This document shows, piece after piece, positions 17,031-25,039 of a DNA stretch of 64,000 nucleotides. The translations under genes were made by a program, and so were the position numbers. Below the pieces are notes generated by a model, which made no database searches, was not told the DNA's origin, and saw only the letters and a list, made by a program, of their open reading frames with translations. Each line of letters starts with the position of its first letter. The stretch's first letter is position 1. The DNA is from BM003 sp963783695 (GTDB taxonomy: Bacteria > Pseudomonadota > Gammaproteobacteria > Steroidobacterales > BM003): assembly GCA_963783695.1 (NCBI GenBank), contig CAWAOM010000002.1, forward strand, positions 186,001 to 250,000, given 5' to 3'.

Positions 17031-17552
17031 ATGGAGCGCTTTCTGGCCGGGGTAGAACGGCGCGCATTCCACATTGCGCGTTATTCGTTGCGCGACGAGG
17101 ATGAGGCGCTCGACGCAGTGCAGGATGCAATGCTGAAACTGGTGCGGCGTTATTCGAAGCGGCCGGCCGCGGAATGGGCGCCGCTTTTTTACCGCATCCT
17201 CAGTAACTGTGTGCGTGACATCCAGCGCCGGCGTGGGGTCAGAAACCGGGTAATTGCATGGTTCGGTCGTAGTGATGCGACAGGACGGCAACGGGACATT
17301 ATTGGCGAGGCCCCGGATATTTACGGGGCCGGACCGGAAAAACAACAGCAGCTCGATGATGCGATGGATGCTCTGCAGCAGGCGGTCGAAAATTTACCGA
17401 CGCGCCAGCGCGAGGCGTTCTTGCTGCGTCAGATGGAAGGACTGGACGTGGCCGGTACTGCGCGAGCGATGGGTTGTAGCCAGGGCAGCGTGAAGACGCA
17501 TTACCACCGCGCAATCCATACCCTTAGGGAGCGACTGGGAGAACACTGGTAG
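17031..17552 (+). CDS. ECF-like sigma-70 family RNA polymerase sigma factor
   Basis: 173 residues from ATG 17031 (MERFLAGVERRAFHIARYSL). Region 2 includes DEDEALDAVQDAMLKLVRRY and RILSNCVRDIQRRRGVR; region 4 contains LPTRQREAFLLRQMEGLDVAGTARAMGCSQGSVKTHYHRA, a sigma-4 helix-turn-helix. The frame is open further upstream to GTG 16899, but the extra residues look unlike known members and lack a good ribosome site, so 17031 is preferred. The gene shares one base with the next gene (TAGTG). Sigma factors of this type are followed by small membrane-anchored genes and a DUF3106 gene in other proteobacteria; the set probably forms one regulon. Confidence 0.87.
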   Translation: MERFLAGVERRAFHIARYSLRDEDEALDAVQDAMLKLVRRYSKRPAAEWAPLFYRILSNCVRDIQRRRGVRNRVIAWFGRSDATGRQRDIIGEAPDIYGAGPEKQQQLDDAMDALQQAVENLPTRQREAFLLRQMEGLDVAGTARAMGCSQGSVKTHYHRAIHTLRERLGEHW

Positions 17553-17914
17553 TGGCGGGCGATAACGCGCAATCGGATTTCGAAAAACGGGTCGGGCAGG
17601 CGTTGCGCGAGAACAGCGAGCAACTCGATGCGGCGACGCGTTCTCGACTCTTCCGCGCCCGCGCGGCCGCGGTCGACGAACTGCGCAACAATCGATCGCA
17701 TATGGGCAGCCGCTGGCTGCCTCTTGCCGCCGCTGCCGCCGCGATTGTTGTTGCGCTGCTTTTGTCCACCAATTCGCCGCCACCGGTGCCCGACAGTACC
17801 ACCCGGATCGAAGCGCTCGAGGATCTGGATATCGTTCTCGCCGAGGACAGTTTAGAGCTGATTGAAGACTGGGAGTTTTATCGCTGGCTCGAGGATGTTC
17901 AGGATGTCAGTTAG
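17552..17914 (+). CDS. Small single-pass membrane protein, DUF3619-like, possible anti-sigma factor
   Basis: 120 residues, GTG start overlapping the sigma stop by one base, with GGGAG 10 bases upstream. N-terminal charged cytoplasmic part (FEKRVGQALRENSEQLDAATRSRLFRARAAAV), one membrane helix at about residues 56–71 (LPLAAAAAAIVVALLL), then an acidic periplasmic tail. The layout resembles the DUF3619 proteins found after such sigma factors; a role as membrane anchor or anti-sigma factor is inferred from position and topology only. Confidence 0.72.
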   Translation: MAGDNAQSDFEKRVGQALRENSEQLDAATRSRLFRARAAAVDELRNNRSHMGSRWLPLAAAAAAIVVALLLSTNSPPPVPDSTTRIEALEDLDIVLAEDSLELIEDWEFYRWLEDVQDVS

Positions 17915-18146
17915 AGCGGTATGGATACTGGCGGCAGTGCTGGCCACCGCCCCTGCGCATGCCGACGAGGATCCCAACGCGGTCGATGCGGATTTTCTCG
18001 AATTTCTCGGATCCTGGGAACGCGGTGACGCCGAGACCTTTCTGGAAATCTGGAATCGCGAAATACAGGAAAACGAAACGCAAACCGGAAAGGCCGACCG
18101 TCATGACAAAGAAACGGATGGGGAGCGACCCGATGATCAGGCATAG
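17904..18146 (+). CDS. Small exported acidic protein, unrecognised
   Basis: 80 residues from ATG 17904, which has GAGG 9 bases upstream and overlaps the previous gene by 11 bases. A signal peptide (VWILAAVLATAPAHA) leads to a very acidic mature part of about 60 residues (DEDPNAVDADFLEFLGSWERGDAETF). It overlaps the next gene by 14 bases. I recognise no family. The tight overlaps on both sides support it as a real gene in the sigma operon. Confidence 0.65.
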   Translation: MSVRAVWILAAVLATAPAHADEDPNAVDADFLEFLGSWERGDAETFLEIWNREIQENETQTGKADRHDKETDGERPDDQA

Positions 18147-18636
18147 CGTTATTGCCATGGCGTTGGTCGTTTGCGCCGCCTGGGCGCCATCGACGCCGGC
18201 TGAATCCGAGCCGGGTATCTCCTGGCAAAGCCTCAATCCCACTCAGCAGCGTATGCTGGCCGGACTCGAGGAACAATGGCACGAGATACCGGTGGAACGT
18301 CAGGTTCGCCTCGTGCGCGGCGCCAACAGATGGGGAAAGATGGACCCGGAGCAGCGTCAACGAGCGCGTCAGCGGTTCAACAACTGGCAGGCCCTCAGTA
18401 GCGAGCAGCGCTCGCGGATCCGCCACTCCTATAGTCGCTTTCTCGAATTACCTGCGGATGAGCAACGCCTTGTACGGGATAATTTCGAGCGCTTTCGCGA
18501 GTTACCGCCGGAGCAGCGCGAGCGTCTCCGCGAACGGTGGCAGGCGATCAGCCCGGAGCAGCGCGAGACTATGCGTCAGCGTTGGCGCGAAATGAGCCCG
18601 GAGGAGCGCGAACGGGCGCGGGACGATCGCAACTAG
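18133..18636 (+). CDS. Exported DUF3106-type protein
   Basis: 167 residues from ATG 18133, preceded by GGGGAG with 7-base spacing; an in-frame ATG at 18103 is possible. After a signal peptide (VIAMALVVCAAWAPSTPA) the protein is built of repeated basic/acidic helices with the recurring pattern (L/M)xPEQRxRxRxRW, for example SPEQRETMRQRWREMSPEERERAR. This is the DUF3106 signature; function unknown, possibly a periplasmic stress or chaperone-like helical protein. It is the last gene of the sigma-factor cluster and its stop codon overlaps that of a possible minus-strand ORF. Confidence 0.85.
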   Translation: MIRHSVIAMALVVCAAWAPSTPAESEPGISWQSLNPTQQRMLAGLEEQWHEIPVERQVRLVRGANRWGKMDPEQRQRARQRFNNWQALSSEQRSRIRHSYSRFLELPADEQRLVRDNFERFRELPPEQRERLRERWQAISPEQRETMRQRWREMSPEERERARDDRN

Positions 18637-18854
18637 ATCGGCGTCAGCTTACTGGTCAGCTTGTGCGCAATTTTATGGCCGTCGCGATTCAGCTGCCGGC
18701 GGTAGCCTGTGATAAATCCTGCGGTCGCGGTGTCCGGTAACCGCCCTCCCTCGTCGCATTGGCTGGCGAGCGTGTTGATTGCGCTGTCGCTATCACAGAT
18801 CGGCCAGCCGCAATCCGGTGATGCCGCATCGGTGCGCGTACCCGGACTGATCAT
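18633..18854 (-). CDS. Possible small ORF of unknown function
   Basis: 73 codons (MISPGTRTDAASPDCGW …, ending KIAHKLTSKLTPI). It fills part of the otherwise empty 18637–19072 spacer, ends tail-to-tail with the DUF3106 gene (4-base overlap) and has codon use like its neighbours (many third-position G/C). It has three Cys and no obvious signal peptide from this ATG. No ribosome site is visible. A second short frame upstream on the same strand, ending near 18876 (GPYLAVSDCCDDLF …), also looks coding, so a frameshifted or decayed longer gene is possible. Weakly supported. Confidence 0.3.
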   Translation of the reverse strand: MISPGTRTDAASPDCGWPICDSDSAINTLASQCDEGGRLPDTATAGFITGYRRQLNRDGHKIAHKLTSKLTPI

Positions 18855-19072
18855 GTTGTTTGCGCCGCTTGTCAGCGCAACGCAAGCTTCCCTTTACCGG
18901 CACGGACTTTTTCGACGGCGCAGAACAGATCGTCGCAACAGTCGCTGACAGCCAAATACGGGCCTTTGCGCGAGCTCCATCACGTGGCAGTGATTCCGTA
19001 GCGGTTGAAGTTGCAATTTTGTGCCCGTTCTGGAATAACAAGTTGCGGCGCCGACCGGAGGGAACGCAATCG

Positions 19073-19684
19073 GTGATCGACCTGAGTCAACAAGTCCTGA
19101 GGACCGATCTGGCGGGAATGCCGCTGGAATGGGTCGACTATCGCGATGCGGTTCGTCTGTATCACACCGGCCAGGTTGCCTACACCTGCGGTTCGCTGCT
19201 TTATAGTTTGCGCGGTGGTATCAACGCCTGCAGCGGTAACCGCAGCATCGTTGACGTTAATTCGATTATCGCGACCGCGGGCAATTGCAAGGGCCATGCG
19301 CGCCTGCAGCGCAATTACATGCCGCCGCTCAACAACGAAACCCTGTTTCGTCGCGATGCCGATATGTGTCTTTACTGCGGCAACCGCTTTGCGTCGTGTG
19401 ACCTGTCGCGTGACCATGTCACACCTATTTCTCTCGGCGGGCTCGACGTCTGGACCAACGTCGTCACGGCTTGCCGGCGCTGTAACAATCACAAGGCGGG
19501 GCGAACGCCGGAGCAGGCTAATATGTTGTTACTTGCCGTCCCGTTTACGCCGACCTATGCCGAATACATCTATCTGAAGGGAAGACGGGTGCTTGCCGAC
19601 CAGATGAAGTACCTGCTCGCGCATTTTCCGCGCAGCAGCCCGTTGCATGCCCGTTTGCGCGGCCAGCTGCAGGCGCACCACTGA
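19073..19684 (+). CDS. HNH endonuclease family protein
   Basis: 203 residues from GTG 19073 (VIDLSQQVLRTDLAGMPLEW), with GGAGG 12 bases upstream; the frame is open to 18860 but the added residues look non-coding. The N-terminal part (EWVDYRDAVRLYHTGQVAY) resembles the lead domain of chromosomal HNH proteins. The C-terminal HNH motif is complete: zinc Cys pairs CLYC and CRRC, catalytic RDHVTPISLGG, and NNHKAGRTPEQA. It probably acts as a nickase or structure-specific nuclease; the biological role is unknown. It is followed after 36 bases by a 5' nuclease gene, hinting at shared DNA-repair function. Confidence 0.85.
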   Translation: MIDLSQQVLRTDLAGMPLEWVDYRDAVRLYHTGQVAYTCGSLLYSLRGGINACSGNRSIVDVNSIIATAGNCKGHARLQRNYMPPLNNETLFRRDADMCLYCGNRFASCDLSRDHVTPISLGGLDVWTNVVTACRRCNNHKAGRTPEQANMLLLAVPFTPTYAEYIYLKGRRVLADQMKYLLAHFPRSSPLHARLRGQLQAHH

Positions 19685-19720
19685 ACCCGGTATGACATTC
19701 AGCGTCGGGACGTCGGGCTA

Positions 19721-20602
19721 GTGCTGTACCTGGTAGACGCAAGCGTTTATGTGTTTCGCGCCTATTACTCGATTCCTGACAGCATGACCGACCGTGACGG
19801 CCGGCCGGTCAATGCGCTGTACGGTTTCGCCGGATTCCTGATTGACCTGCTGCGCGATGCGCGCCCGGAACAAATGGCCGTCGCCTTTGACGAGAGCCTG
19901 ACTTCCTCCTACCGCAACGAAATTTATCCGCCATACAAGGCCAACCGGGAGTTGCCACCGCAGGATCTCGAGTACCAGTTCGGGATGTGCCGCCGGCTTA
20001 CCAGGGCGCTCGGTCTGGTCGATCTCGCCAGCGAGTTGTACGAGGCAGACGACATTATCGCTACGCTGGCACTGCAAAACCGCGCGCGCGGGTCGAACTC
20101 CGTGATCGTCACCCGTGACAAGGACCTCGCCCAGGTACTGAGGCGCGGAGATACTTTCTGGGATTTTGCCGGGCGCCGCCGGATTGCCTACGAGCAGGTG
20201 GCAGAAGTGTTTGGAGTGCGTGCCGAGCAAATTGCCGACTTCCTCGCGCTGGCCGGTGACAGTGTCGACAACATACCCGGGGTGCCGGGGGTTGGCGCCA
20301 AGACGGCCACGGCCCTGCTGCAACGCTTCGACGACCTCGACGCCATTTACGCGGATATCGACCAGGTGCTCGATGTGCCGGTTCGCGGCGCGGCCCGTGT
20401 CCGCGAGCGGCTGGAGGCGCACCGCGACGATGCCTACCTCGCCCGCCGGCTGACCCGAGTTCACGAAGAAGTGCCGCTCGATCTTCCGCCAACCGGGCTT
20501 GCGGTCGGCGCTCCGGATTTCGATGCGCTGGAGGCACTGTTCGCGGCCGCCGATTTCGGTACTGCTTTACGCCGGCGGGTGCGCCGGCTGGCGCCATCCT
20601 AG
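19721..20602 (+). CDS. Stand-alone 5'-3' exonuclease (PolA 5'-nuclease-like)
   Basis: 293 residues with GTG start (MLYLVDASVYVFRAYYS). It has the FEN-type metal-binding acidic residues (LVDAS, VAFDES, YEADDIIATLA, VTRDKDLAQV) and a helix–three-turn–helix DNA-binding motif (LALAGDSVDNIPGVPGVGAKTATALL). No polymerase domain is attached, so it is an ExoIX/Xni-type or free 5' nuclease rather than PolA. Likely role: flap processing in replication or repair. It lies between the HNH gene and a fructosamine-kinase-like gene, all close together on the same strand. Confidence 0.9.
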   Translation: MLYLVDASVYVFRAYYSIPDSMTDRDGRPVNALYGFAGFLIDLLRDARPEQMAVAFDESLTSSYRNEIYPPYKANRELPPQDLEYQFGMCRRLTRALGLVDLASELYEADDIIATLALQNRARGSNSVIVTRDKDLAQVLRRGDTFWDFAGRRRIAYEQVAEVFGVRAEQIADFLALAGDSVDNIPGVPGVGAKTATALLQRFDDLDAIYADIDQVLDVPVRGAARVRERLEAHRDDAYLARRLTRVHEEVPLDLPPTGLAVGAPDFDALEALFAAADFGTALRRRVRRLAPS

Positions 20603-20617
20603 CGGCGCAACCGGGCA

Positions 20618-21499
20618 ATGGACTGGACCGCGATCGTCGCCGATATTCGTGATCGATTCGATCTGACGCTCGATCCCGATATGGCGCGCCCGATCGGCGG
20701 CGGCTGTATCAATCGTTGCTGGGAGATATCCGGCGCCGGAACCCGATGGTTCCTGAAAACCAATACTGCCGACAAGGCTGCGATGTTCACGGCCGAGGCA
20801 CGTGGTCTGGCCGCGCTTGGCGAGGCAGGACCGTTGCGGGTGCCGGCCGTGGTCGGTGGCGGATGCGCCGGCAACGCGGCCTATTTGCTGCTCGAGTGGA
20901 TCCCGCTCGGCGCGGTATCGCGCGAAGTCGAAGCAAAACTTGGCGCGGGTCTCGCGAGGTTGCATCGCACGACATCAACCCGGTTCGGTTTCGATGCCGA
21001 CAATTTTATCGGCAGCACTGTGCAGCCCAACGGCTGGCGCGCAAGCTGGGGTGAGTTTTTTGCCCGCCAGCGGCTCGGGTTTCAGCTCGACCTGGCGCGT
21101 AAGAATGGTCTCGGCGCCGGACTGCAGAAGACCGGCGAGCGTTTGCTCGGGGTGCTGCCGGAGCTGTTTGCGGACCATGCACCGCAACCGTCGCTGTTGC
21201 ACGGCGACCTGTGGGGTGGGAACCGGGCCTGCGACCAGCACGGCCGTCCGGTAATTTTCGATCCGGCGGTTTATTTCGGCGATCGCGAAGCGGATCTCGC
21301 GATGACTCGCCTGTTCGGCGGATTCGGCGCGGATTTCTATGCGGCCTACCAGCAGGAATGGCCGCTACCTCCCGGTGCCTCCGGACGGATTGATCTCTAC
21401 AACCTGTATCACGTACTCAACCACGCCAACCTGTTTGGCGGTGCCTACCGCGATCAGGCGCTGGCGATCATGCGGCGCCTGTTGTCGAACCATGGATAG
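20618..21499 (+). CDS. Fructosamine kinase family protein
   Basis: 293 residues, APH-like kinase fold. Seen: nucleotide loop PIGGGCINRCWEI, Lys in WFLKTN, catalytic LLHGDLWGGNRACD, and metal-binding FDPAVYFGDREADLAM. Members phosphorylate ketoamine-modified proteins or small sugars, triggering loss of the glycation adduct (protein repair). The length fits the bacterial family (about 290). It starts 15 bases after the 5' nuclease gene, so it is probably in the same transcript. Confidence 0.9.
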   Translation: MDWTAIVADIRDRFDLTLDPDMARPIGGGCINRCWEISGAGTRWFLKTNTADKAAMFTAEARGLAALGEAGPLRVPAVVGGGCAGNAAYLLLEWIPLGAVSREVEAKLGAGLARLHRTTSTRFGFDADNFIGSTVQPNGWRASWGEFFARQRLGFQLDLARKNGLGAGLQKTGERLLGVLPELFADHAPQPSLLHGDLWGGNRACDQHGRPVIFDPAVYFGDREADLAMTRLFGGFGADFYAAYQQEWPLPPGASGRIDLYNLYHVLNHANLFGGAYRDQALAIMRRLLSNHG

Positions 21500-21552
21500 C
21501 GGTGCGCGGGGTCTAATCTCCGCTTCGCGCTGAACCAGTGGCGGCACAGTGG

Positions 21553-21584
21553 AAAAAACGGACCGGCATGAGAGCCGGTCCGTT
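21553..21584 (-). terminator. Rho-independent terminator of the FadL-type porin gene
   Basis: On the minus strand AACGGACCGGC pairs perfectly with GCCGGTCCGTT (11 bp, 6-base loop; plus-strand 21557–21584) and is followed by six T (complement of 21553–21558). It starts 30 bases after the porin stop codon. A textbook intrinsic terminator; the stem would also face the plus-strand kinase gene. Confidence 0.9.
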
Positions 21585-21614
21585 GAGAAAGGTATTGCCA
21601 GTCAGATGGTGTCG

Positions 21615-22892
21615 TCAGAAAGTCGGTTTGCGCCGGGCCGGGTTCAGGCGCACGGTGCCGCTGAGGAACAGGATGGCATTGGGGTCGAATTCACCTGCGA
21701 ACCTGACCCCCTGTGAAGTCTGGTCGACCTTGGAGTCACCAAACAGATACAAGGTGGCGCCAATCGAATAACTGGCGATACCCTTGCCGCGCCAGCCGAA
21801 AGCAGCTGAGATCTTGTACGTCTCGTCAACCGGAAAATCGATCGTTCTATGCTCGTCCTCGACCGGCGAGCTGTCGTAGAGCACGCCGAATGACATCAGG
21901 TATTTGCCGCTGTTACGAAACGCGGCGACCCCCGCATACCAGGTGTCATCCCATTTTCTGTCAATGGTGCCGACTGTGCCGTTGCCACCTTCGAGAAACC
22001 CGTCGACCGATAGCTGGTTGCCGCTGAATTTCGACCATTCCTGCCAGCCGCCACTGAGGGCAACACCCCAGCCGACGTCTTCAGGGCTGCCGAAGCGCAG
22101 GCCCGCCTCCGCCCATTGCGGGTTGGTCCAGTCCACCTCGATATCGCTGTCGAGGCCGACCGGTACCGGCAGATTCCGCAACTTGATGTCGCCCTCCAGC
22201 TCGGCGTCGAATTCGGCACGATAGACCAGACCGAGAACGATGGAATCGGTAAAGTGATACTGCAGTCCCGCATAGGGCTGTACGCCCCAGTCCTCGGCAT
22301 CCTTGATTTTGGCTATGCCGTCATCGGTGTTGGCAAAATTTATTGCAATATTTTGATTCAGCGTCGTTTTTATTATCGTTGCGCCGGCTCCGAGCGACAG
22401 GCGATCGGTGACCCGGTAGCCGAGCGAGGCGGTCAAACCGAACGCGAGCAGTTCGACCTTGGTCGCGCCGTAGCGGCCGGCAAAGTCGGAGCCGTAATCG
22501 ACTCCGCCACCCTGCGGTGCGGCAAGCCCGACGCCGATCGCCCAGCGGTCGGAGAACTTGCGGCTGGCAAACATGCTCGGGACGATAGCCGTGCCTCCGG
22601 CATTGCCGCCATCGCTGCCCCCGGCCTCGGCGATATCCGGATCGAACTCCATGCTGGGGATCAGGGTCATCAGCCCCAGAGACATCGCGCGCTCATCCAT
22701 CCACACCATGCCGGCGGGGTTGGTCAGTGCCGAGTCGGGGCTGTAAGAGTTGGTCGGGTTGACCACACCGGCGGTGCCGACGCTTCCTGTCGTGCCGACT
22801 TCCGGCAGGTAGAAACCGGCCGCGTGGACCGGGCCGCCCGCACACAGCACGAGCATTGCCGACATCACCGCCAATAGCTGTTTGGTTCTCAT
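21615..22892 (-). CDS. OMPP1/FadL/TodX family outer-membrane transporter
   Basis: 425 residues from ATG 22892, signal peptide QLLAVMSAMLVLCAGGPVHA, mature start AGFYLPEVGTTGSVGTAGV, the FadL-type N-terminal plug (with TNPAGMVWMDERAMSLGL). The rest is alternating beta strands ending in a C-terminal aromatic (KPTF), as in outer-membrane barrels. These proteins let long-chain fatty acids or other hydrophobic compounds cross the outer membrane. It is followed by a strong terminator and is divergent from a CaiB-type CoA-transferase gene, so both may serve uptake and activation of hydrophobic acids (inference). Confidence 0.92.
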   Translation of the reverse strand: MRTKQLLAVMSAMLVLCAGGPVHAAGFYLPEVGTTGSVGTAGVVNPTNSYSPDSALTNPAGMVWMDERAMSLGLMTLIPSMEFDPDIAEAGGSDGGNAGGTAIVPSMFASRKFSDRWAIGVGLAAPQGGGVDYGSDFAGRYGATKVELLAFGLTASLGYRVTDRLSLGAGATIIKTTLNQNIAINFANTDDGIAKIKDAEDWGVQPYAGLQYHFTDSIVLGLVYRAEFDAELEGDIKLRNLPVPVGLDSDIEVDWTNPQWAEAGLRFGSPEDVGWGVALSGGWQEWSKFSGNQLSVDGFLEGGNGTVGTIDRKWDDTWYAGVAAFRNSGKYLMSFGVLYDSSPVEDEHRTIDFPVDETYKISAAFGWRGKGIASYSIGATLYLFGDSKVDQTSQGVRFAGEFDPNAILFLSGTVRLNPARRKPTF

Positions 22893-23080
22893 TGCGCAAT
22901 CCTCGCGAGCAGCGTTCGTCATCCTGGAGACAAAGTTTCCCGGGGGAACCTAAGGAACGAGGGCAAGAGTAACTCCGGCACCCGCCTAATACAAAGAATG
23001 CGTCATGGGCAGTGCTTTGACAGCTTGCCGCCAATCGGCGATACATGCGGTCTTGAGTTGAGCAGCGGGAGGGTGTGCGG

Positions 23081-24259
23081 ATGGTTCCGCTCGATGGTCT
23101 GAGAGTTCTCGATTTTTCGACGCTGTTACCAGGCCCCTACGCCAGCATGATGCTGGCCGACATGGGAGCGGACGTATTGCGGGTAGAGTCTCCCACCCGC
23201 CCCGACCTGATGCGTTTGTTGCCGCCGGCCGACGCCGACGGTATCGGCGCGGGGCATGCGTTCCTGAACAGGTCGAAACGCAGCATCGCGCTGGACCTGA
23301 AAAATGCGGAGGCTATTGCAATCGTCAAACGTCTCGCCGCGCAACACGACGTGCTGCTGGAGCAGTTCCGGCCAGGAGTCATGGAACGGCTCGGGCTCGG
23401 ATATGAGACGTTGCGTGAAATCAATCCGCGGCTCGTTTATTGCTCGTTGACCGGCTATGGCCAGACCGGCCCGTACCGCGATCGCGCCGGCCATGACATC
23501 AACTATGTGTCTCTCGCCGGCATGGCAAGCTATGCCGGGTATGCCGACAGCGGGCCGGCGCCACAGGCTTTCCAGATTGCGGATCTTGCCGGTGGCGCGT
23601 TGCACGCGGTGATCGGAATCCTCGCGGCGCTGAATGCGCGGCAGCGTAGCGGTGAAGGTCGCCACGTCGATGTCAGCATGACCGACGCGACGTTTGCGCT
23701 GAACGCGATCGGGGCGCCGTCATGTTTGGTTGGCGGTCAAGATCCGCGGCCGCAGTCGAATCTGCTCAACGGCGGTGGATTCTATGGGTTTTACCGCACC
23801 GCGGATGACCGCTACCTGTCAATCGGCAGCCTCGAACCGCAGTTTCGCGAGCAACTGTGCCGCGCGATCGAACGACCCGACTTGTTGCCACTGGCGCTAA
23901 CCACCGATCCGGCAAAGGAAGAGCAGTTTATCGGTGAATTGCGTACGGTTATCGCGGCGCGGCCACTGGCTGAATGGCGCGAGGTTTTCGCGACCGTCGA
24001 TGCATGTGTCGAACCGGTGCTGACGCTGAGCGAGGCGGCTGAACATCCTCAGCTTGCGGCCCGCAATATGACGGTCGAGGTCAAAGGAGTCAGCGCGAGT
24101 CAGCGCCAGCTTGCCTCCGCGATAAAATTCTCGGACTCGGAGCCGGCATACCGCTTTTGCGGAGTCGCGCTCGGCGCCCACACCCACGAAGTGTTGCGCG
24201 AGCTCGGTATGAGCGAGGACGAGATCGGCGCACTCGATGCGGCCGGCGCATTCGGCTAG
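23081..24259 (+). CDS. CaiB/BaiF family CoA-transferase or acyl-CoA racemase
   Basis: 392 residues from ATG 23081, with GGGAGGG (23067–23073) 7 bases upstream. Class III CoA-transferase fold: LRVLDFSTLLPGPYASMMLADMGADV at the N-terminus, LDLKNAEA, NPRLVYCSLTGYGQTGPYRD, the catalytic Asp in FQIADLAGGALHAV, and GEGRHVDVSMTDA. It may be alpha-methylacyl-CoA racemase-like, given the length and neighbouring lipid-transport gene, but the substrate cannot be told from sequence alone. It converges on the VOC gene with an 18-base gap. Confidence 0.9.
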   Translation: MVPLDGLRVLDFSTLLPGPYASMMLADMGADVLRVESPTRPDLMRLLPPADADGIGAGHAFLNRSKRSIALDLKNAEAIAIVKRLAAQHDVLLEQFRPGVMERLGLGYETLREINPRLVYCSLTGYGQTGPYRDRAGHDINYVSLAGMASYAGYADSGPAPQAFQIADLAGGALHAVIGILAALNARQRSGEGRHVDVSMTDATFALNAIGAPSCLVGGQDPRPQSNLLNGGGFYGFYRTADDRYLSIGSLEPQFREQLCRAIERPDLLPLALTTDPAKEEQFIGELRTVIAARPLAEWREVFATVDACVEPVLTLSEAAEHPQLAARNMTVEVKGVSASQRQLASAIKFSDSEPAYRFCGVALGAHTHEVLRELGMSEDEIGALDAAGAFG

Positions 24260-24277
24260 CCGCGGCGCAGGGTCCGT

Positions 24278-24994
24278 TTACTCGCCAACCAGCAGATGCA
24301 GGTCGAATCCCTCGGGGCTTTCCAGCACCGCGGAAAGCTCGCCTGCATTGGGCAATGGCGATGGACGTGCAATGCGCATGTCCTTGGCGATAAGAAATTC
24401 GATGCGCCGGTCCATGTCGGGCTCGGTGAAGACCAGCCCCGGGCGAAGCAACCTGTTGCCGCCGTACAGTCCGAGGTTGATGCAGTCACTGATCAGCAGC
24501 GCGCGCGGCGACGGCTTTTCCTCGCGATCGGTCATCACAAACCCCAGCGGTTCCCAGAACTGCGCCGATGCATCGATGTCGGCGACGGCAATGCAATACT
24601 CGCTGCAGCGGCCAAGAATCGAGAAGTCCTCTTCGCCACCGGTGTAGGGTGAATAGGTACGGGCTTCCAGCAGCGACACCATTTGCCCATCAGGGTCCTT
24701 GAAGCCCGCCTCGTTGAACTGGTCGTCGGAAAGTTTGCGGAAAGCGAACATGATCCCGCTGTCCTCGAGGCTGCGTACCCGGTTGGCCAGTTCCGGCCGG
24801 GCATAAGTCAGCGACGGCGAATCGAAGCGGTAATCGTGCAGGCCGATAAACAGATGCCCATCTGTCACTACCGCATAGGGGTGCGACCAGGTCTCGCCCA
24901 CGTTTAACTGCGTGAAGCCAAGCTCCTCGTAAAACCCCAGTGACGACTGGATGTCAGGGGTATACAGGCTGATTTCGAGAAATCTCCCGAGCAT
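24278..24994 (-). CDS. VOC (glyoxalase/dioxygenase) superfamily protein, two-module
   Basis: 238 residues forming two paired beta-alpha-beta-beta-beta modules: module one starts RFLEISLYTPDIQSSLGFYEELGF, module two starts SEYCIAVADIDASAQFWEPLGFV. Such proteins bind a metal and act as glyoxalases, extradiol dioxygenases or resistance proteins. Metal-ligand spacing is unclear here: I see EISLYT in place of the common His-start strand, so enzymatic activity is uncertain. 45 bases separate it from the metallo-hydrolase gene upstream, suggesting cotranscription. Confidence 0.82.
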   Translation of the reverse strand: MLGRFLEISLYTPDIQSSLGFYEELGFTQLNVGETWSHPYAVVTDGHLFIGLHDYRFDSPSLTYARPELANRVRSLEDSGIMFAFRKLSDDQFNEAGFKDPDGQMVSLLEARTYSPYTGGEEDFSILGRCSEYCIAVADIDASAQFWEPLGFVMTDREEKPSPRALLISDCINLGLYGGNRLLRPGLVFTEPDMDRRIEFLIAKDMRIARPSPLPNAGELSAVLESPEGFDLHLLVGE

Positions 24995-25039
24995 CCGGCT
25001 ATGTTGACACAGCCGCGCGCCTGCTCCCAGTGATACGGG

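Noticed and set aside
18860..19072. N-terminal extension of the HNH gene
   Set aside because: No homology-like pattern; the GTG at 19073 has a GGAGG site and matches a natural start.
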